From: CAWEYO01 sp963813315
GTDB taxonomy: Bacteria; Pseudomonadota; Alphaproteobacteria; Rhizobiales; Rhizobiaceae
Length of the DNA: 64,000 nt
Assembly (NCBI GenBank): GCA_963813315.1
Contig: CAWEYO010000018.1
Span: 186,001-250,000, forward strand
Direction: 5' to 3'
The first letter of the stretch is position 1. The number at the start of each line of letters is the position of its first letter. Below the pieces are notes generated by a model. That model was not told the DNA's origin and ran no database searches. It worked only from the letters and a program-made list of their open reading frames with translations. The position numbers and the translations under genes were made by a program. Shown in pieces: positions 8,300-17,099 of the stretch.

Positions 8300-8803
8300 T
8301 CAATCGCCCTCCGGCAGACGGACTTCATAAGGATGCGGGAAATGAAATTCCTCGAGGTTGCTCCCATCCCCTCCGCGGTCGACCACGACAAAATCCTGCG
8401 GCTCGCCGATCGGGGTCAGCACGCCGTGCCATAGATTGCGCGGGTAGTTGACGCCTTGGCCGGGCTTCGTCAGGAAAGCGTGGGGGCTGCCCGGACCATC
8501 TTCGCCGTCATGGCAGACGACGACCAGGAATGGCCGCGGCGACAAGGGAATGAACGCCTGGCTGCCGAAGGGATGACGCTCGACCATCGAAAGCCGCAAC
8601 GGGAACGCATAAGGCGAGCCCTTGAAGAGATTGATGAGGACATGGCCATTGGGCCCGGCCGCCTCGGCACGGGCGAGCGCATGGTAGCGCTCCACCTTGC
8701 CGTCATTGATCGGATAGTGACCGCCGGTCTCCGTATCGATCACATCTCCAAACTCGGCGAAGTTTTCGCGGGTGAGAAGCCGAGCGATGATGGTGCGGTT
8801 CAC
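8300..8803 (-). CDS. allA: Ureidoglycolate lyase
   Basis: A 167-residue AllA-family enzyme that splits ureidoglycolate to glyoxylate and urea. Family signatures are FAEFGDVID near the N-terminus, MVERHPFGSQAFIPL, and the cupin stretch GQGVNYPRNLWHGVLTPI. The start is a GTG at 8803 whose bases overlap the TGA of allE, giving VNRTIIARLLTREN; no ATG fits, and the overlap implies translational coupling. It supplies glyoxylate, the end product of the purine route. Confidence 0.87.
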   Translation of the reverse strand: MNRTIIARLLTRENFAEFGDVIDTETGGHYPINDGKVERYHALARAEAAGPNGHVLINLFKGSPYAFPLRLSMVERHPFGSQAFIPLSPRPFLVVVCHDGEDGPGSPHAFLTKPGQGVNYPRNLWHGVLTPIGEPQDFVVVDRGGDGSNLEEFHFPHPYEVRLPEGD

Positions 8804-9648
8804 GATTGCCCACCAATGCGCCTCGAGGCGCCGAGCTTCATGTGGCGGTTGACGTCCTTGTAGAGCAGATAGCGAAACTTTCCAGGGCCTCCCGCATAAC
8901 AGGCTTGAGGGCAGAAGGCGCGCAGCCACATGTAGTCGCCCGCCTCCACTTCCACCCAGTCCTGGTTGAGACGATAGACCGCCTTGCCTTCCAGCACATA
9001 GAGGCCGTGCTCCATCACATGCGTCTCCGCAAACGGGATCACCGCTCCCGGCTCGAATGTCACCACCGTTACATGCATGTCGTGGCTGAGGTCGGCGGGA
9101 TCGACGAAGCGTGTCGTCGCCCATTTCCCTTCGGTTCCCGGCATGGCCGCCGGCTCGATAGCGCCCTCGTTGACGAACAGGGCATCGGGAACTGCGATCC
9201 CCTCCACGAACTCGTAAGCCTTCCTTATCCAGTGGAAGCGAACAGGGGTGCTGCTTTCATTGCGGACGGTCCATTCGCTTGCCGGCGGAATGAAAGCAAA
9301 GCCGCCCGGCTGCATCGCGTGCTTCTTGCCAGCGAGCGTAACCGTCAATTCACCGTCCACGACGAAGAGAGCGCCTTCGGCGTCCCGGTCGGGTTCCGGC
9401 TTGCTGCTGCCTCCGGCCGGAGCCACTTCCATGATGTACTGTGAAAAGGTCTCGGCGAAGCCCGACAGTGGCCGCGACAACACCCAGACGCGGGTGTTCT
9501 CCCAGAACGGCAGGTAGCTGGTAACGATGTCGCTCATCACGCCTTTCGGGATGACGGCGTAGGCTTCGGTGAAAACGGCGCGATCGGTCAGAAGCTGCGT
9601 CTGCGGGGGCAGGCCACCGTGCGGTGCATAGTAAGTGCGGCCAGTCAT
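8800..9648 (-). CDS. allE: (S)-ureidoglycine aminohydrolase
   Basis: A 282-residue bicupin protein of the YlbA/AllE family, converting (S)-ureidoglycine to (S)-ureidoglycolate and ammonia. Two cupin modules are visible: around EGALFVVDGELTVTLAGKKH and around ETHVMEHGLYVLEGKAVYRL with the metal-binding His/Glu set. The end carries YMWLRAFCPQACYAGGPG. ATG 9648 has AGGAAAGACGAG immediately upstream and is preferred to an in-frame upstream ATG at 9675, because the latter would translate part of the TAGTGTGTG repeat. Annotation pipelines often call it bifunctional allantoicase/ureidoglycine aminohydrolase; only the second activity is supported here. Confidence 0.87.
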   Translation of the reverse strand: MTGRTYYAPHGGLPPQTQLLTDRAVFTEAYAVIPKGVMSDIVTSYLPFWENTRVWVLSRPLSGFAETFSQYIMEVAPAGGSSKPEPDRDAEGALFVVDGELTVTLAGKKHAMQPGGFAFIPPASEWTVRNESSTPVRFHWIRKAYEFVEGIAVPDALFVNEGAIEPAAMPGTEGKWATTRFVDPADLSHDMHVTVVTFEPGAVIPFAETHVMEHGLYVLEGKAVYRLNQDWVEVEAGDYMWLRAFCPQACYAGGPGKFRYLLYKDVNRHMKLGASRRIGGQS

Positions 9649-9659
9649 CTCGTCTTTCC

Positions 9660-9695
9660 TAGTGTGTGTTGGCATTCAGGTGATGCCGGTCTGCC
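9660..9695. repeat. TAGGGTGTG-family repeat, partial copy
   Basis: TAGTGTGTGTTGGCATTCAG followed by GTGATGCCGGTCTGCC is a variant of the left end of the complete element at 30139-30286. It separates puuE-uraD from allE in the minus-strand operon. Confidence 0.7.
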
Positions 9696-9703
9696 ATCGC
9701 GCT

Positions 9704-10196
9704 TTAAAGTGGCAGCAAGTCCCTGAGGCGCAAGAGTGCGATGCGCTCTACCTGGCCGCAGGCGGTGGCAAATTCAGTGGCGCGGTCGTTGCCGATCCGG
9801 CTTTCGAAAGCGCTCAGTATCTCCTCCTTGGACAGGCCCTTGACCGCGATGATGAAGGGAAAGCCGAACGTGGCGACGTAAGCCGCGTTCAGCTTGGTGA
9901 AGCGTTCGCGCTCGGCATCCGTCAGAGCGTCGAGACCGGCCGAGGCCTGTTCCCTGGTCGACTCTTCCGTCAGGCGCCGGGCTTGCGCCAGCTTCCCCGC
10001 CAGATCCGGATGGGCGCTGAGCACGCCGAGCCTTTCCTTTTCGCTGGCGGAGCGGAAGACACGGCACAGCGCGTTGTGGAGTTCCTCCCGCCGTATCGTG
10101 CGCGGGACCAAGCTCCAGCCTGAAAGCGCGCTCGGCGATCCAGGGCGAGTGTTCGAAAATTCCGCCGAACCGGGCGACGAATTCCTTCTCGTCCAT
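9704..10196 (-). pseudogene. uraD: OHCU decarboxylase domain, frameshifted from its fusion partner
   Basis: This is the C-terminal domain of a PuuE-UraD fusion. Its first residues, MDEKEFVARFGGIFEHSPW and RLELGPAHDTA, are in the puuE frame. The rest, EELHNALCRVFRSASEKERL, SAHPDLAGKLAQARRLTEES and FGFPFIIAVKGLSKEEIL, is in the next frame. Removing one base from the CCC run at 10087-10089 joins them cleanly (DTAEELHNALC) into a 477-residue fusion of normal length. UraD decarboxylates OHCU to S-allantoin. Either the base is an assembly error or the domain is lost in this strain. Confidence 0.85.
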
Positions 10197-11138
10197 GCGC
10201 GATGGGCGCAGCAACTGGGGCTGAAACGGCTGGTGGTCCCGCCAATGGCGGGCGATATCGATGCGCCTGGCGAGCCAGACGTTGTCGTGGCCCATGACGT
10301 AGTCGATGAAACTCTTGAGTGCGGCGGCGCGGCCGGGGCGGCCAACCAGGCGGCAGTGAAGCCCGATATTCATCATGCGCGGCCGGCCTGCCCGACCCTC
10401 CGCATAAAGCGTGTCAAAGGAATCCTTCAGATAGGCAAAAAACTGGTCGCCGGAATTGAACCCCTGCGGCGTAGCAAACCGCATGTCGTTGGCGTCGAGC
10501 GTGTAGGGAATGACGAGCTGGGGCGGGATTGCGTTGCCATGTCCGTCATGGTCGAGCCAGTACGGCAATTCGTCGTCATAGGTGTCCGAAATGTAGGCGA
10601 AGCCGCCTTCCTCGGCGGCGAGCCGAACGGTATTGACCGACGTGCGGCCGGTGTACCAGCCAGTCGGGCGCTCCCCCGTTACTTCTGCATGGAGGCGGAC
10701 TGCTTCTTCCATGTCCCGGCGCTCGTCTTCGATGGCGTGGTCGCGGTAGTCGATCCATTTGAGCCCGTGCGAAGCGATCTCCCAGCCGGCTTCCTGCATC
10801 GCGGCCACCTGGTCCGGAGAGCGGGCAAGCGCGGTAGCAACGCCGTAGACGGTGACCGGCACTTTGGCCGCGGTGAACATGCGGTGGAGCCGCCAGAAGC
10901 CGGCGCGCGCGCCGTACTCGTAGATGGATTCCATGTTCCAGTGACGCAACCCGGGCCAAGGTTGCGCGCCGACGATTTCGGACAGGAAGGCCTCCGAGGC
11001 TGAGTCACCGTGGAGAACGCAGTTCTCGCCGCCTTCCTCGTAGTTGACCACGAATTGCACACACACATGGGCGCCGCCCGGCCATTTCGGATCAGGCGGA
11101 TTGGCTCCGTAACCGCGCATGTTGCGTTGGTATCGCAT
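9774..11138 (-). CDS. puuE: PuuE-type allantoinase (polysaccharide-deacetylase fold), N-terminal part of a PuuE-UraD fusion
   Basis: The first about 310 residues are a cofactor-independent allantoinase that opens allantoin to allantoate. It starts MRYQRNMRGYGANPPDPKWP and contains CVQFVVNYEEGGENCVLHGD, WEIASHGLKWIDYRDH and a GDQFFAYLKDSFDTLYAEG segment, all typical of PuuE. The frame continues without a stop into the UraD domain, as in known fusions. It then goes out of phase near 10088, and residues beyond about 338 (arginine-rich, no homology pattern) are frameshift product up to the stop at 9774. The gene is divergent from uraH across 185 bases that should hold both promoters. Confidence 0.87.
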   Translation of the reverse strand: MRYQRNMRGYGANPPDPKWPGGAHVCVQFVVNYEEGGENCVLHGDSASEAFLSEIVGAQPWPGLRHWNMESIYEYGARAGFWRLHRMFTAAKVPVTVYGVATALARSPDQVAAMQEAGWEIASHGLKWIDYRDHAIEDERRDMEEAVRLHAEVTGERPTGWYTGRTSVNTVRLAAEEGGFAYISDTYDDELPYWLDHDGHGNAIPPQLVIPYTLDANDMRFATPQGFNSGDQFFAYLKDSFDTLYAEGRAGRPRMMNIGLHCRLVGRPGRAAALKSFIDYVMGHDNVWLARRIDIARHWRDHQPFQPQLLRPSRMDEKEFVARFGGIFEHSPWIAERAFRLELGPAHDTAGGTPQRAVPCLPLRQRKGKARRAQRPSGSGGEAGASPAPDGRVDQGTGLGRSRRSDGCRARTLHQAERGLRRHVRLSLHHRGQGPVQGGDTERFRKPDRQRPRH

Positions 11139-11323
11139 CGATCCCCAAATCCCTTGGCCCGGCGCCGCCGGATATTCACTAGCAAGAGTACCGGAAGGGG
11201 TCGTCCAGCATTCCCCCCAAAATTTTTGAAAGTCTTTTTGCAGCTCTTCGCTTCACCTGGACTTATGCATCGCATTTAATTGGCGCACAATCGATCACTG
11301 GCGTTCGAATGCAGGGAGGCAGA
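11139..11323. promoter_or_regulatory. Divergent promoter region between puuE-uraD and uraH
   Basis: A 185-base AT-richer gap between two divergent purine genes. It contains the tract AATTTTTGAAAGTC at 11220-11233, which recurs in a slightly longer form (AATTTTTTTTGAAAGTC, 18061-18077) in the other divergent gap of the island, between lysR and puuD. No clear regulator palindrome was seen. Confidence 0.45.
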
Positions 11324-11689
11324 ATGTCGAAAACTGATGGCGGTCGCCTGACGACCCATGTTCTCGATACCGCTTCCGGAAAACCGGCAGGCGGATTGTC
11401 GATCTCGTTGTTCCGTATCAAGGGCGAGGCACGCACGCATCTCAAGACCGTGGCGACCAATGGAGATGGCCGCTGCGACCAGCCGCTGCTCGAAGGGGAA
11501 GAGTTCGAGACCGGCGAATATGAGCTGGTATTCCGAGCCGGCGACTATCTGCGTGCATCCGGCACAGCACTTCCCGAGCCGGCCTTTCTCGACACCGTTC
11601 CCATCCGTTTCGGCATGGCCGAGCACGCGCACTATCACGTGCCGCTGCTTGTCTCGCCCTACGGCTATTCGACCTATCGGGGGAGCTGA
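11324..11689 (+). CDS. uraH: 5-hydroxyisourate hydrolase
   Basis: A 121-residue transthyretin-related hydrolase converting 5-hydroxyisourate to OHCU. The sequence shows LTTHVLDTASGKPA at the start, the FETGEYELVFRAGDYLR core, HYHVPLLVSPYGYSTY and the diagnostic C-terminal YRGS. ATG 11324 is preferred to ATG 11309 because a GGGAGG ribosome site sits 5-10 bases before it. It heads the uraH-xdhABC operon. Confidence 0.93.
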   Translation: MSKTDGGRLTTHVLDTASGKPAGGLSISLFRIKGEARTHLKTVATNGDGRCDQPLLEGEEFETGEYELVFRAGDYLRASGTALPEPAFLDTVPIRFGMAEHAHYHVPLLVSPYGYSTYRGS

Positions 11690-11693
11690 GCCC

Positions 11694-13175
11694 ATGGCCA
11701 CAGTTAGAACGCGCAACGAGATCCGCTTCCTTCTCAATGGCGAGAGGGTAGCGCTTTCCGAGGTGGCACCCGACGAGACGCTGCTCGACTATCTCAGGCT
11801 GCGGCGATCGCTGCGAGGGTCGAAGGAAGGCTGCGCGGAAGGCGATTGCGGCGCCTGCACAGTGGTGGTGGGGCGGCTCGTGGATGGCGAACTCGTCTAT
11901 GAAGGCGTCAATGCCTGCATCCGCTTCGTCGGTTCGCTTGACGGCTGCCATGTGGTTACCATCGAGCATCTGCGTGGTGAAAACGGCGGACTGCATCCGG
12001 TGCAGCAGGCGATCGTGGATTTCCACGGCTCGCAATGCGGTTTCTGCACGCCGGGCTTCGTGATGTCGCTCTACGCGCTATGGATGCGCAGTCCCGAGCC
12101 GACCAGCGCGGAAATCGAGAAGGCATTGCAGGGTAATCTCTGCCGCTGCACGGGCTATGAGGCCATCGTTCGCGCGGCGGGCGCGGTTTCCTCTTACGGC
12201 AAGGTGGCGAAGGATCCTTTGGCGGTAGAGCGCGTCGAGGTCGCGAAACAGCTTGCGGCGATGAATGACGGCGCCCGCGTCGAGATCGGCGAGGGTATCC
12301 ACCGGCTCACTGTCCCCGCGAGCGTCGACGATTTGGCGGCACTCCTCGAAGCGGAGCCGAAGGCGATCATCGTTGCCGGTTCCACGGATGTCGGGCTCTG
12401 GGTCACGAAATTCATGCGCGAGATTTCGCCGGCGATTTTCATTTCCTGCCTCGATGAATTGCGCGCGATCTCGGAGGACGACGGCTTGATCACGATCGGC
12501 GCTGGAGCGACCTATACCGACGCATTCTCGACGCTTTCAAGGCGGATTCCGGCGCTGGGTCCGCTGTTTGACAGGATCGGCGGCGAGCAGGTGCGCAATA
12601 TGGGAACCATCGGCGGCAACATCGCCAACGGTTCGCCGATCGGCGACACACCGCCGCCGCTGATCGCGCTGGGGGCCACATTGACCCTGCGCAAGGGTGC
12701 GGAACGGCGGACGATCCCGCTGGAGAAATTTTTCGTTTCCTATGGCAAGCAGGATCGCCGCGCGGGCGAATTCGTCGAGGCGGTGCATGTTCCGGTGCCC
12801 GTGGAGGGCAGCCGCTTCGAAGTCTACAAGGTCTCGAAACGCCGCGACGAGGACATCACATCCACGCTGGGCGCGTTTTATCTCAGCCTGGCCGAAAACG
12901 GCACAGTCGCCTCGATCAGGATCGCTTATGGCGGGATGGCGGAGACGCCCAGACGTGCGAAGGCGGTCGAGGAAGCGCTGACCGGCAAGCCATGGAACGC
13001 GGAGACGATCCAGCGGGCGCTGGACGGGTATGCCGCCGATTTCAAGCCGATCACTGACATGCGCGCTTCGGCCGAATACCGGATGCTGGCCGCGCGCAAC
13101 CTGCTGCGCCGCTTCTTCGCGGAAACGAGTGGCGGCAAGGCTCCGGTTCAGGTGAACCGTACGATGGCCGCGTGA
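11694..13175 (+). CDS. xdhA: Xanthine dehydrogenase small subunit (2Fe-2S and FAD)
   Basis: A 493-residue XdhA. Two 2Fe-2S clusters are fully ligated: Cys47, 52, 55 and 75 (CAEGDCGAC and VNACIRF), and Cys115, 118, 150 and 152 (QCGFCTPG and NLCRCTGYE). The FAD domain carries AIIVAGSTDVGLW and RNMGTIGGNIANGSPIGDTP. It passes electrons from the molybdenum subunit to NAD+. The start at 11694 follows the uraH stop by 4 bases with a GGGGGAGC ribosome site. Confidence 0.94.
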   Translation: MATVRTRNEIRFLLNGERVALSEVAPDETLLDYLRLRRSLRGSKEGCAEGDCGACTVVVGRLVDGELVYEGVNACIRFVGSLDGCHVVTIEHLRGENGGLHPVQQAIVDFHGSQCGFCTPGFVMSLYALWMRSPEPTSAEIEKALQGNLCRCTGYEAIVRAAGAVSSYGKVAKDPLAVERVEVAKQLAAMNDGARVEIGEGIHRLTVPASVDDLAALLEAEPKAIIVAGSTDVGLWVTKFMREISPAIFISCLDELRAISEDDGLITIGAGATYTDAFSTLSRRIPALGPLFDRIGGEQVRNMGTIGGNIANGSPIGDTPPPLIALGATLTLRKGAERRTIPLEKFFVSYGKQDRRAGEFVEAVHVPVPVEGSRFEVYKVSKRRDEDITSTLGAFYLSLAENGTVASIRIAYGGMAETPRRAKAVEEALTGKPWNAETIQRALDGYAADFKPITDMRASAEYRMLAARNLLRRFFAETSGGKAPVQVNRTMAA

Positions 13176-13266
13176 GGAAAAATGCGATGTTCTTTTTCGC
13201 TTTGACACCCGGCTCGACAAGGGTCAGACCTGAAGGTGGTGCCGTCCTCTTCATGGGGGCTTTCGC

Positions 13267-15618
13267 ATGAACAAGAATGCCACGCTCGATTTGAAGGCGC
13301 CGAAAATCAAGGGCGGTGTCGCGACCGACCAGCACCACGATTCCGCCCACAAGCACGTGACAGGCCAGGCGGTCTATATCGACGACATACCGGAGCCGGC
13401 TGGCACGCTGCACGGCTGCCTGGGTCTTTCCACCGTCGCGCATGGCACGATTCGCGCCATCGACGTGTCGGCGGTGCGCGCGGCGCCCGGAGTTGTCGAC
13501 GTGCTGCTGGCGGGGGACGTGCCCGGCGAAAACGACATCAGCCCGACCGGGCGGCATGACGAGCCGGTGCTTGCCGACGACAAGGTGCACTTCTATGGGC
13601 AGCCGATCTTCGCGGTGATCGCCGAAACGCGCGAGCAGGCACGCCGCGCCTGCCGGCTGGCCAGGATCGAATATGGCGAACTGCCGGCGATCATCGACAT
13701 CGGCGATCTCGATCCCGTCAGCTCGAAGCTGGTCACGCCGCCGCTGACCCTTGCTAGGGGCGATGCGGCTGCCGCGATCGCTGCTGCGCCGCGCCGTATT
13801 AAGGGCCAGATGCGCGTCGGGGGTCAGGATCATTTCTATCTCGAGGGTCACATCGCCATGGCAATGCCCGGCGAGGACCAGGACGTGACCGTCTATTCCT
13901 CAACGCAGCATCCGAGCGAAGTGCAGCACATGGTTGCGCATGCGCTCGATGTGCCGTCGCACGCGGTGACGGTGGAAATCCGGCGCATGGGCGGCGGGTT
14001 CGGGGGCAAGGAAACCCAGTCGAACCAGTTCGCGGCCATCGCGGCAATAGCGGCCAAGCGCCTTGGCCGCGCCGTTAAAATCCGGCCCGACCGTGACGAC
14101 GACATGACCGCGACGGGCAAGCGGCACGACTTCCTGATCGACTACGAAGTCGGATTCGACGACAGCGGGGCAATCCACGGCGTCAATTTCACCTACGCCG
14201 CGCGCTGCGGCTTTTCCTCCGACCTTTCGGGCCCTGTCACCGATCGGGCGCTGTTCCATTGCGACAACACCTATTTCTATCCGGCCGTGAAGGCGGTCTC
14301 CGCGCCGCTTTACACGAACACGGTTTCGAACACGGCGTTCCGCGGCTTCGGGGGGCCGCAGGGAATGGTGGGCGCCGAGCGCGTGATCGACGAGGTCGCC
14401 TTTGCTACCGGCAAAGACCCGCTCGAAATTCGCAAGAAGAATTTCTACGGGACGACCGACCGCAATTCGACGCCGTACCACCAGCAAGTCGAAGACAACA
14501 TCATCGAACGGATCGTCTCCGAACTCGAGGCAAGCTCCGGCTATGCGCGGCGGCGGCGTACGATCCAGGCGTTCAATGCCAACAGTACGATCATCAAGCG
14601 CGGGATCGCGCTCACGCCCGTCAAATTCGGCATCTCGTTTACCGCGACGCACTACAATCAGGCTGGTGCGCTTGTCCATGTCTACAACGACGGCTCCGTC
14701 CATCTGAACCATGGCGGCACCGAGATGGGGCAGGGGCTTTACGTCAAGGTTGCCCAGGTGGTTGCCGAGGAATTCCAGATCGACATCGATCAAGTGAAAA
14801 TCACCGCGACCACTACCGCCAAGGTGCCGAACACTTCCGCTACGGCCGCCTCGTCCGGTTCCGACCTCAACGGAATGGCGGCTCGTAATGCGGCGCGGAC
14901 AATCCGCAACCGGCTGGCCGATTTCGCGGCGGAGAAATACGGCGTGCCGCTTGATCAGGTCGTATTCCTGCCGAACAGGGTGCGAGTCGGGAACCAGGAA
15001 ATGCCGTTCGGCCATCTGGTGAAGCAAGCTTACATGGCACGCGTCCAGCTTTCCGCGGCGGGCTTCTACAAGACGCCGAAAATACATTGGGACCGCGACA
15101 AGGGCCGTGGCCATCCCTTCTACTATTTCGCTTATGGCGCCTCGGTTTCGGAGGTATCCGTCGACACGCTGACTGGCGAATACATGGTGGAGCGAACCGA
15201 CATCCTGCACGAGACCGGCCGTTCGCTGAACCGCGCCATCGATCTCGGACAGATCGAGGGCGGGTTCATCCAGGGCATGGGCTGGCTGACGACCGAAGAG
15301 CTGTGGTGGGACGAGAAAGGCCGACTGAGAACACATGCGCCCTCGACCTACAAGATCCCGCTCGCGTCCGATCGTCCGAAGGTCTTCAACGTGGCGCTTG
15401 CCGACTGGCCGGAAAACCACGAGCCGACGATCCATCGGTCCAAGGCGGTCGGCGAGCCGCCTTTCATGTTGGCCATGTCGGTGCTGCACGCGTTGTCGGA
15501 CGCGGTGGCGAGCGTGGCCGACCACAGGATCTGCCCGCGGCTCGATGCCCCGGCGACGCCGGAGCGCGTGCTGATGACGATCGAGCAGCTGAGAGCCGAG
15601 GCGGCCCTACAGAAGTGA
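13267..15618 (+). CDS. xdhB: Xanthine dehydrogenase molybdenum-binding subunit
   Basis: A 783-residue XdhB that oxidises hypoxanthine and xanthine to urate. Key features are QAVYIDDIPEPAGTLHG near residue 35, the molybdopterin loop MGGGFGGKE near residue 242, the substrate arginine in NTAFRGFGGPQG near 357, and the active-site glutamate in VGEPPFMLAMSV near 730. It lies 91 bases after xdhA and is intact. Confidence 0.94.
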   Translation: MNKNATLDLKAPKIKGGVATDQHHDSAHKHVTGQAVYIDDIPEPAGTLHGCLGLSTVAHGTIRAIDVSAVRAAPGVVDVLLAGDVPGENDISPTGRHDEPVLADDKVHFYGQPIFAVIAETREQARRACRLARIEYGELPAIIDIGDLDPVSSKLVTPPLTLARGDAAAAIAAAPRRIKGQMRVGGQDHFYLEGHIAMAMPGEDQDVTVYSSTQHPSEVQHMVAHALDVPSHAVTVEIRRMGGGFGGKETQSNQFAAIAAIAAKRLGRAVKIRPDRDDDMTATGKRHDFLIDYEVGFDDSGAIHGVNFTYAARCGFSSDLSGPVTDRALFHCDNTYFYPAVKAVSAPLYTNTVSNTAFRGFGGPQGMVGAERVIDEVAFATGKDPLEIRKKNFYGTTDRNSTPYHQQVEDNIIERIVSELEASSGYARRRRTIQAFNANSTIIKRGIALTPVKFGISFTATHYNQAGALVHVYNDGSVHLNHGGTEMGQGLYVKVAQVVAEEFQIDIDQVKITATTTAKVPNTSATAASSGSDLNGMAARNAARTIRNRLADFAAEKYGVPLDQVVFLPNRVRVGNQEMPFGHLVKQAYMARVQLSAAGFYKTPKIHWDRDKGRGHPFYYFAYGASVSEVSVDTLTGEYMVERTDILHETGRSLNRAIDLGQIEGGFIQGMGWLTTEELWWDEKGRLRTHAPSTYKIPLASDRPKVFNVALADWPENHEPTIHRSKAVGEPPFMLAMSVLHALSDAVASVADHRICPRLDAPATPERVLMTIEQLRAEAALQK

Positions 15619-16447
15619 GCGGAACAGCGAATAGCCTGCGGGCCTTCCTCGAAGCCTCGCCAGGCGCGGCGCTGGTGGAGGTCGTGGAGGCGAAAGGTTC
15701 GACGCCCCGCGACAAGGGCGCTTGGATGCTGGTTTCGCTTGACCGGATATTTGGCACGATCGGCGGCGGCCAACTCGAGTTCATGGCGATCGACCGGGCA
15801 CGGGAGATGCTGGAAGTGGGGGAGCGTTCCGCGGTTACGCTCGACGTCCCGCTCGGCCCGGAGATCGGCCAGTGCTGCGGCGGACGGGTCGCTGTGACGA
15901 TACGCAATGTCGATGGCGCGATTCGGGGGAACTCGTCGCGGCGGCCAGGGCCGAGGACGCGCGCCTGCCTCATGTCTATGTCTTCGGCGGCGGCCATGTC
16001 GGGCATGCGCTGGCCTCCGCCTTCGCATTGCTGCCGCTCAGCGTGACGATTGTCGAAACGCGGGCGGAGGCACTGGAGGGAATGCCAGGCGCGGTGAAAA
16101 CAAAGCTGACGCCCTTGCCGGAGGAAGTCATTGCGGAGGCGCCTTCGGGCTCGGCCTATGTTGTGCTCACCCACGACCATGCGCTTGATTTCCTCATCGT
16201 AGCGGAGGGCCTCAGACGCGCGGACGCCGCCTATGTCGGCATGATCGGGTCTAAAACGAAGAAGGCCACCTTCCGAAGCTGGTTCCTGAAGACGGCAAAC
16301 GGGACAGAGGACGCGTTCGCACGACTGGTGACGCCGATCGGCGGCAGCGCCGTGAAAGACAAGCGCCCCGCCGTCATCGCCGCTCTGGCCGCTGCCGAGA
16401 TCGTGACGGCGCTTACGAATGAAAACACTGACCGGGTCGAACGTTAG
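15615..16447 (+). pseudogene. xdhC: Xanthine dehydrogenase accessory protein XdhC, frameshifted
   Basis: XdhC binds the molybdenum cofactor and inserts it, after sulfuration, into XdhB. The first half (from GTG 15615, overlapping the xdhB stop) contains VEVVEAKGSTPRDKGAWMLV, GTIGGGQLEF and the cofactor-binding QCCGGRV. The second half, in another frame, contains LPHVYVFGGGHVGHALA and AAYVGMIGSKTKK. The frames switch near the G-run at 15925-15929; adding one G gives a 277-residue protein of normal length. If real, XdhB would lack its maturase unless another copy exists. Confidence 0.87.
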
Positions 16448-16450
16448 AGC

Positions 16451-16488
16451 AAGACGAGGTTAGGTTTGATCAAACATAATCTCATCTT
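16451..16488. repeat. REP-like hairpin after xdhC
   Basis: AAGACGAGGTTAGGTTTG pairs across GATC with CAAACATAATCTCATCTT. It begins four bases after the xdhC stop and may act as a transcription end or mRNA-stabilising structure. Confidence 0.7.
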
Positions 16489-16501
16489 ACTCCAATCGCG
16501 C

Positions 16502-16786
16502 CTACGAAGCTTTCTTTCTCGGCGGGGGTACCGCCTTCTCGATCGCTTCGCGGATGAACCGTTGATATGGTATGCCGCGTCGGCGAGCTTCACTCTTTAC
16601 GGCGTCAAGCAATGGGCCAGGCAGGCGCATGTTCACGCGCGCTTCCTTTCTTTCGAATTCGAATTGGTACGGCGTCATTTTGCCGAGATCGTATTCGGTA
16701 AGATCTGCGGTATCGACGAAGTCCTCCGCCTGGGCGTCACTTTGAAACTTGGGCAGTTTCCTAAGAACCGGCTGTTTGTCTTTCAT
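16502..16786 (-). CDS. brnA: BrnA-family antitoxin
   Basis: A 94-residue protein with a ribbon-helix-helix C-terminus (ARVNMRLPGPLLDAVKSEA, then RGIPYQRFIREAIEKAV), typical of BrnA/CopG antitoxins. The ATG overlaps the restored end of brnT in another frame, the usual brnTA order. It would neutralise BrnT and autorepress. It interrupts the purine island between xdhC and lysR. Confidence 0.8.
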   Translation of the reverse strand: MKDKQPVLRKLPKFQSDAQAEDFVDTADLTEYDLGKMTPYQFEFERKEARVNMRLPGPLLDAVKSEARRRGIPYQRFIREAIEKAVPPPRKKAS

Positions 16787-17053
16787 AGTGCCGACGCTCC
16801 TTTTCGTGAAGATAACGAGCGCTCACAGGTCTCAAAAGCCGCCTATCGTCTCGTTCCCGAAAACCACAAGAATTGCGCGACCTGCTTCGCTGCTACCGAT
16901 GGCAATGAAGCGCTCTTCGTCCGTCATCCTGGCAGGTGCAGGAAAGACCGATATGGTTCGCGAGAACAGACTCTCTATCTGGTCTTTGCTGACGCCATGT
17001 TTCGCGCATTTTGGCCAGTTCCCACCATCCCAATCGAAGCCGCCTATTTGCAA
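16761..17053 (-). pseudogene. brnT: BrnT-family toxin, frameshifted
   Basis: A TTG start at 17053 opens GGFDWDGGNWPKCAKHGVSK, then DEERFIAIGSSEAGRAILVV, characteristic of BrnT ribonuclease toxins. This frame ends early at 16832. The missing C-terminus, RLLRPVSARYLHEKERRHYE, is present in another frame and ends at 16761, overlapping brnA. One added base near 16845-16855 restores a 97-residue BrnT. As read, the conserved C-terminal strand and helix are lost, so the toxin is probably inactive. Confidence 0.78.
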
Positions 17054-17099
17054 AGTAATCTATCTCGTTGTATGTACATTTGTCAACACATGTTTGCTG

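Noticed and set aside
13900..15525. 541-codon minus-strand frame opposite xdhB
   Set aside because: Shadow of the strongly conserved xdhB; high-GC codon bias leaves this frame open.
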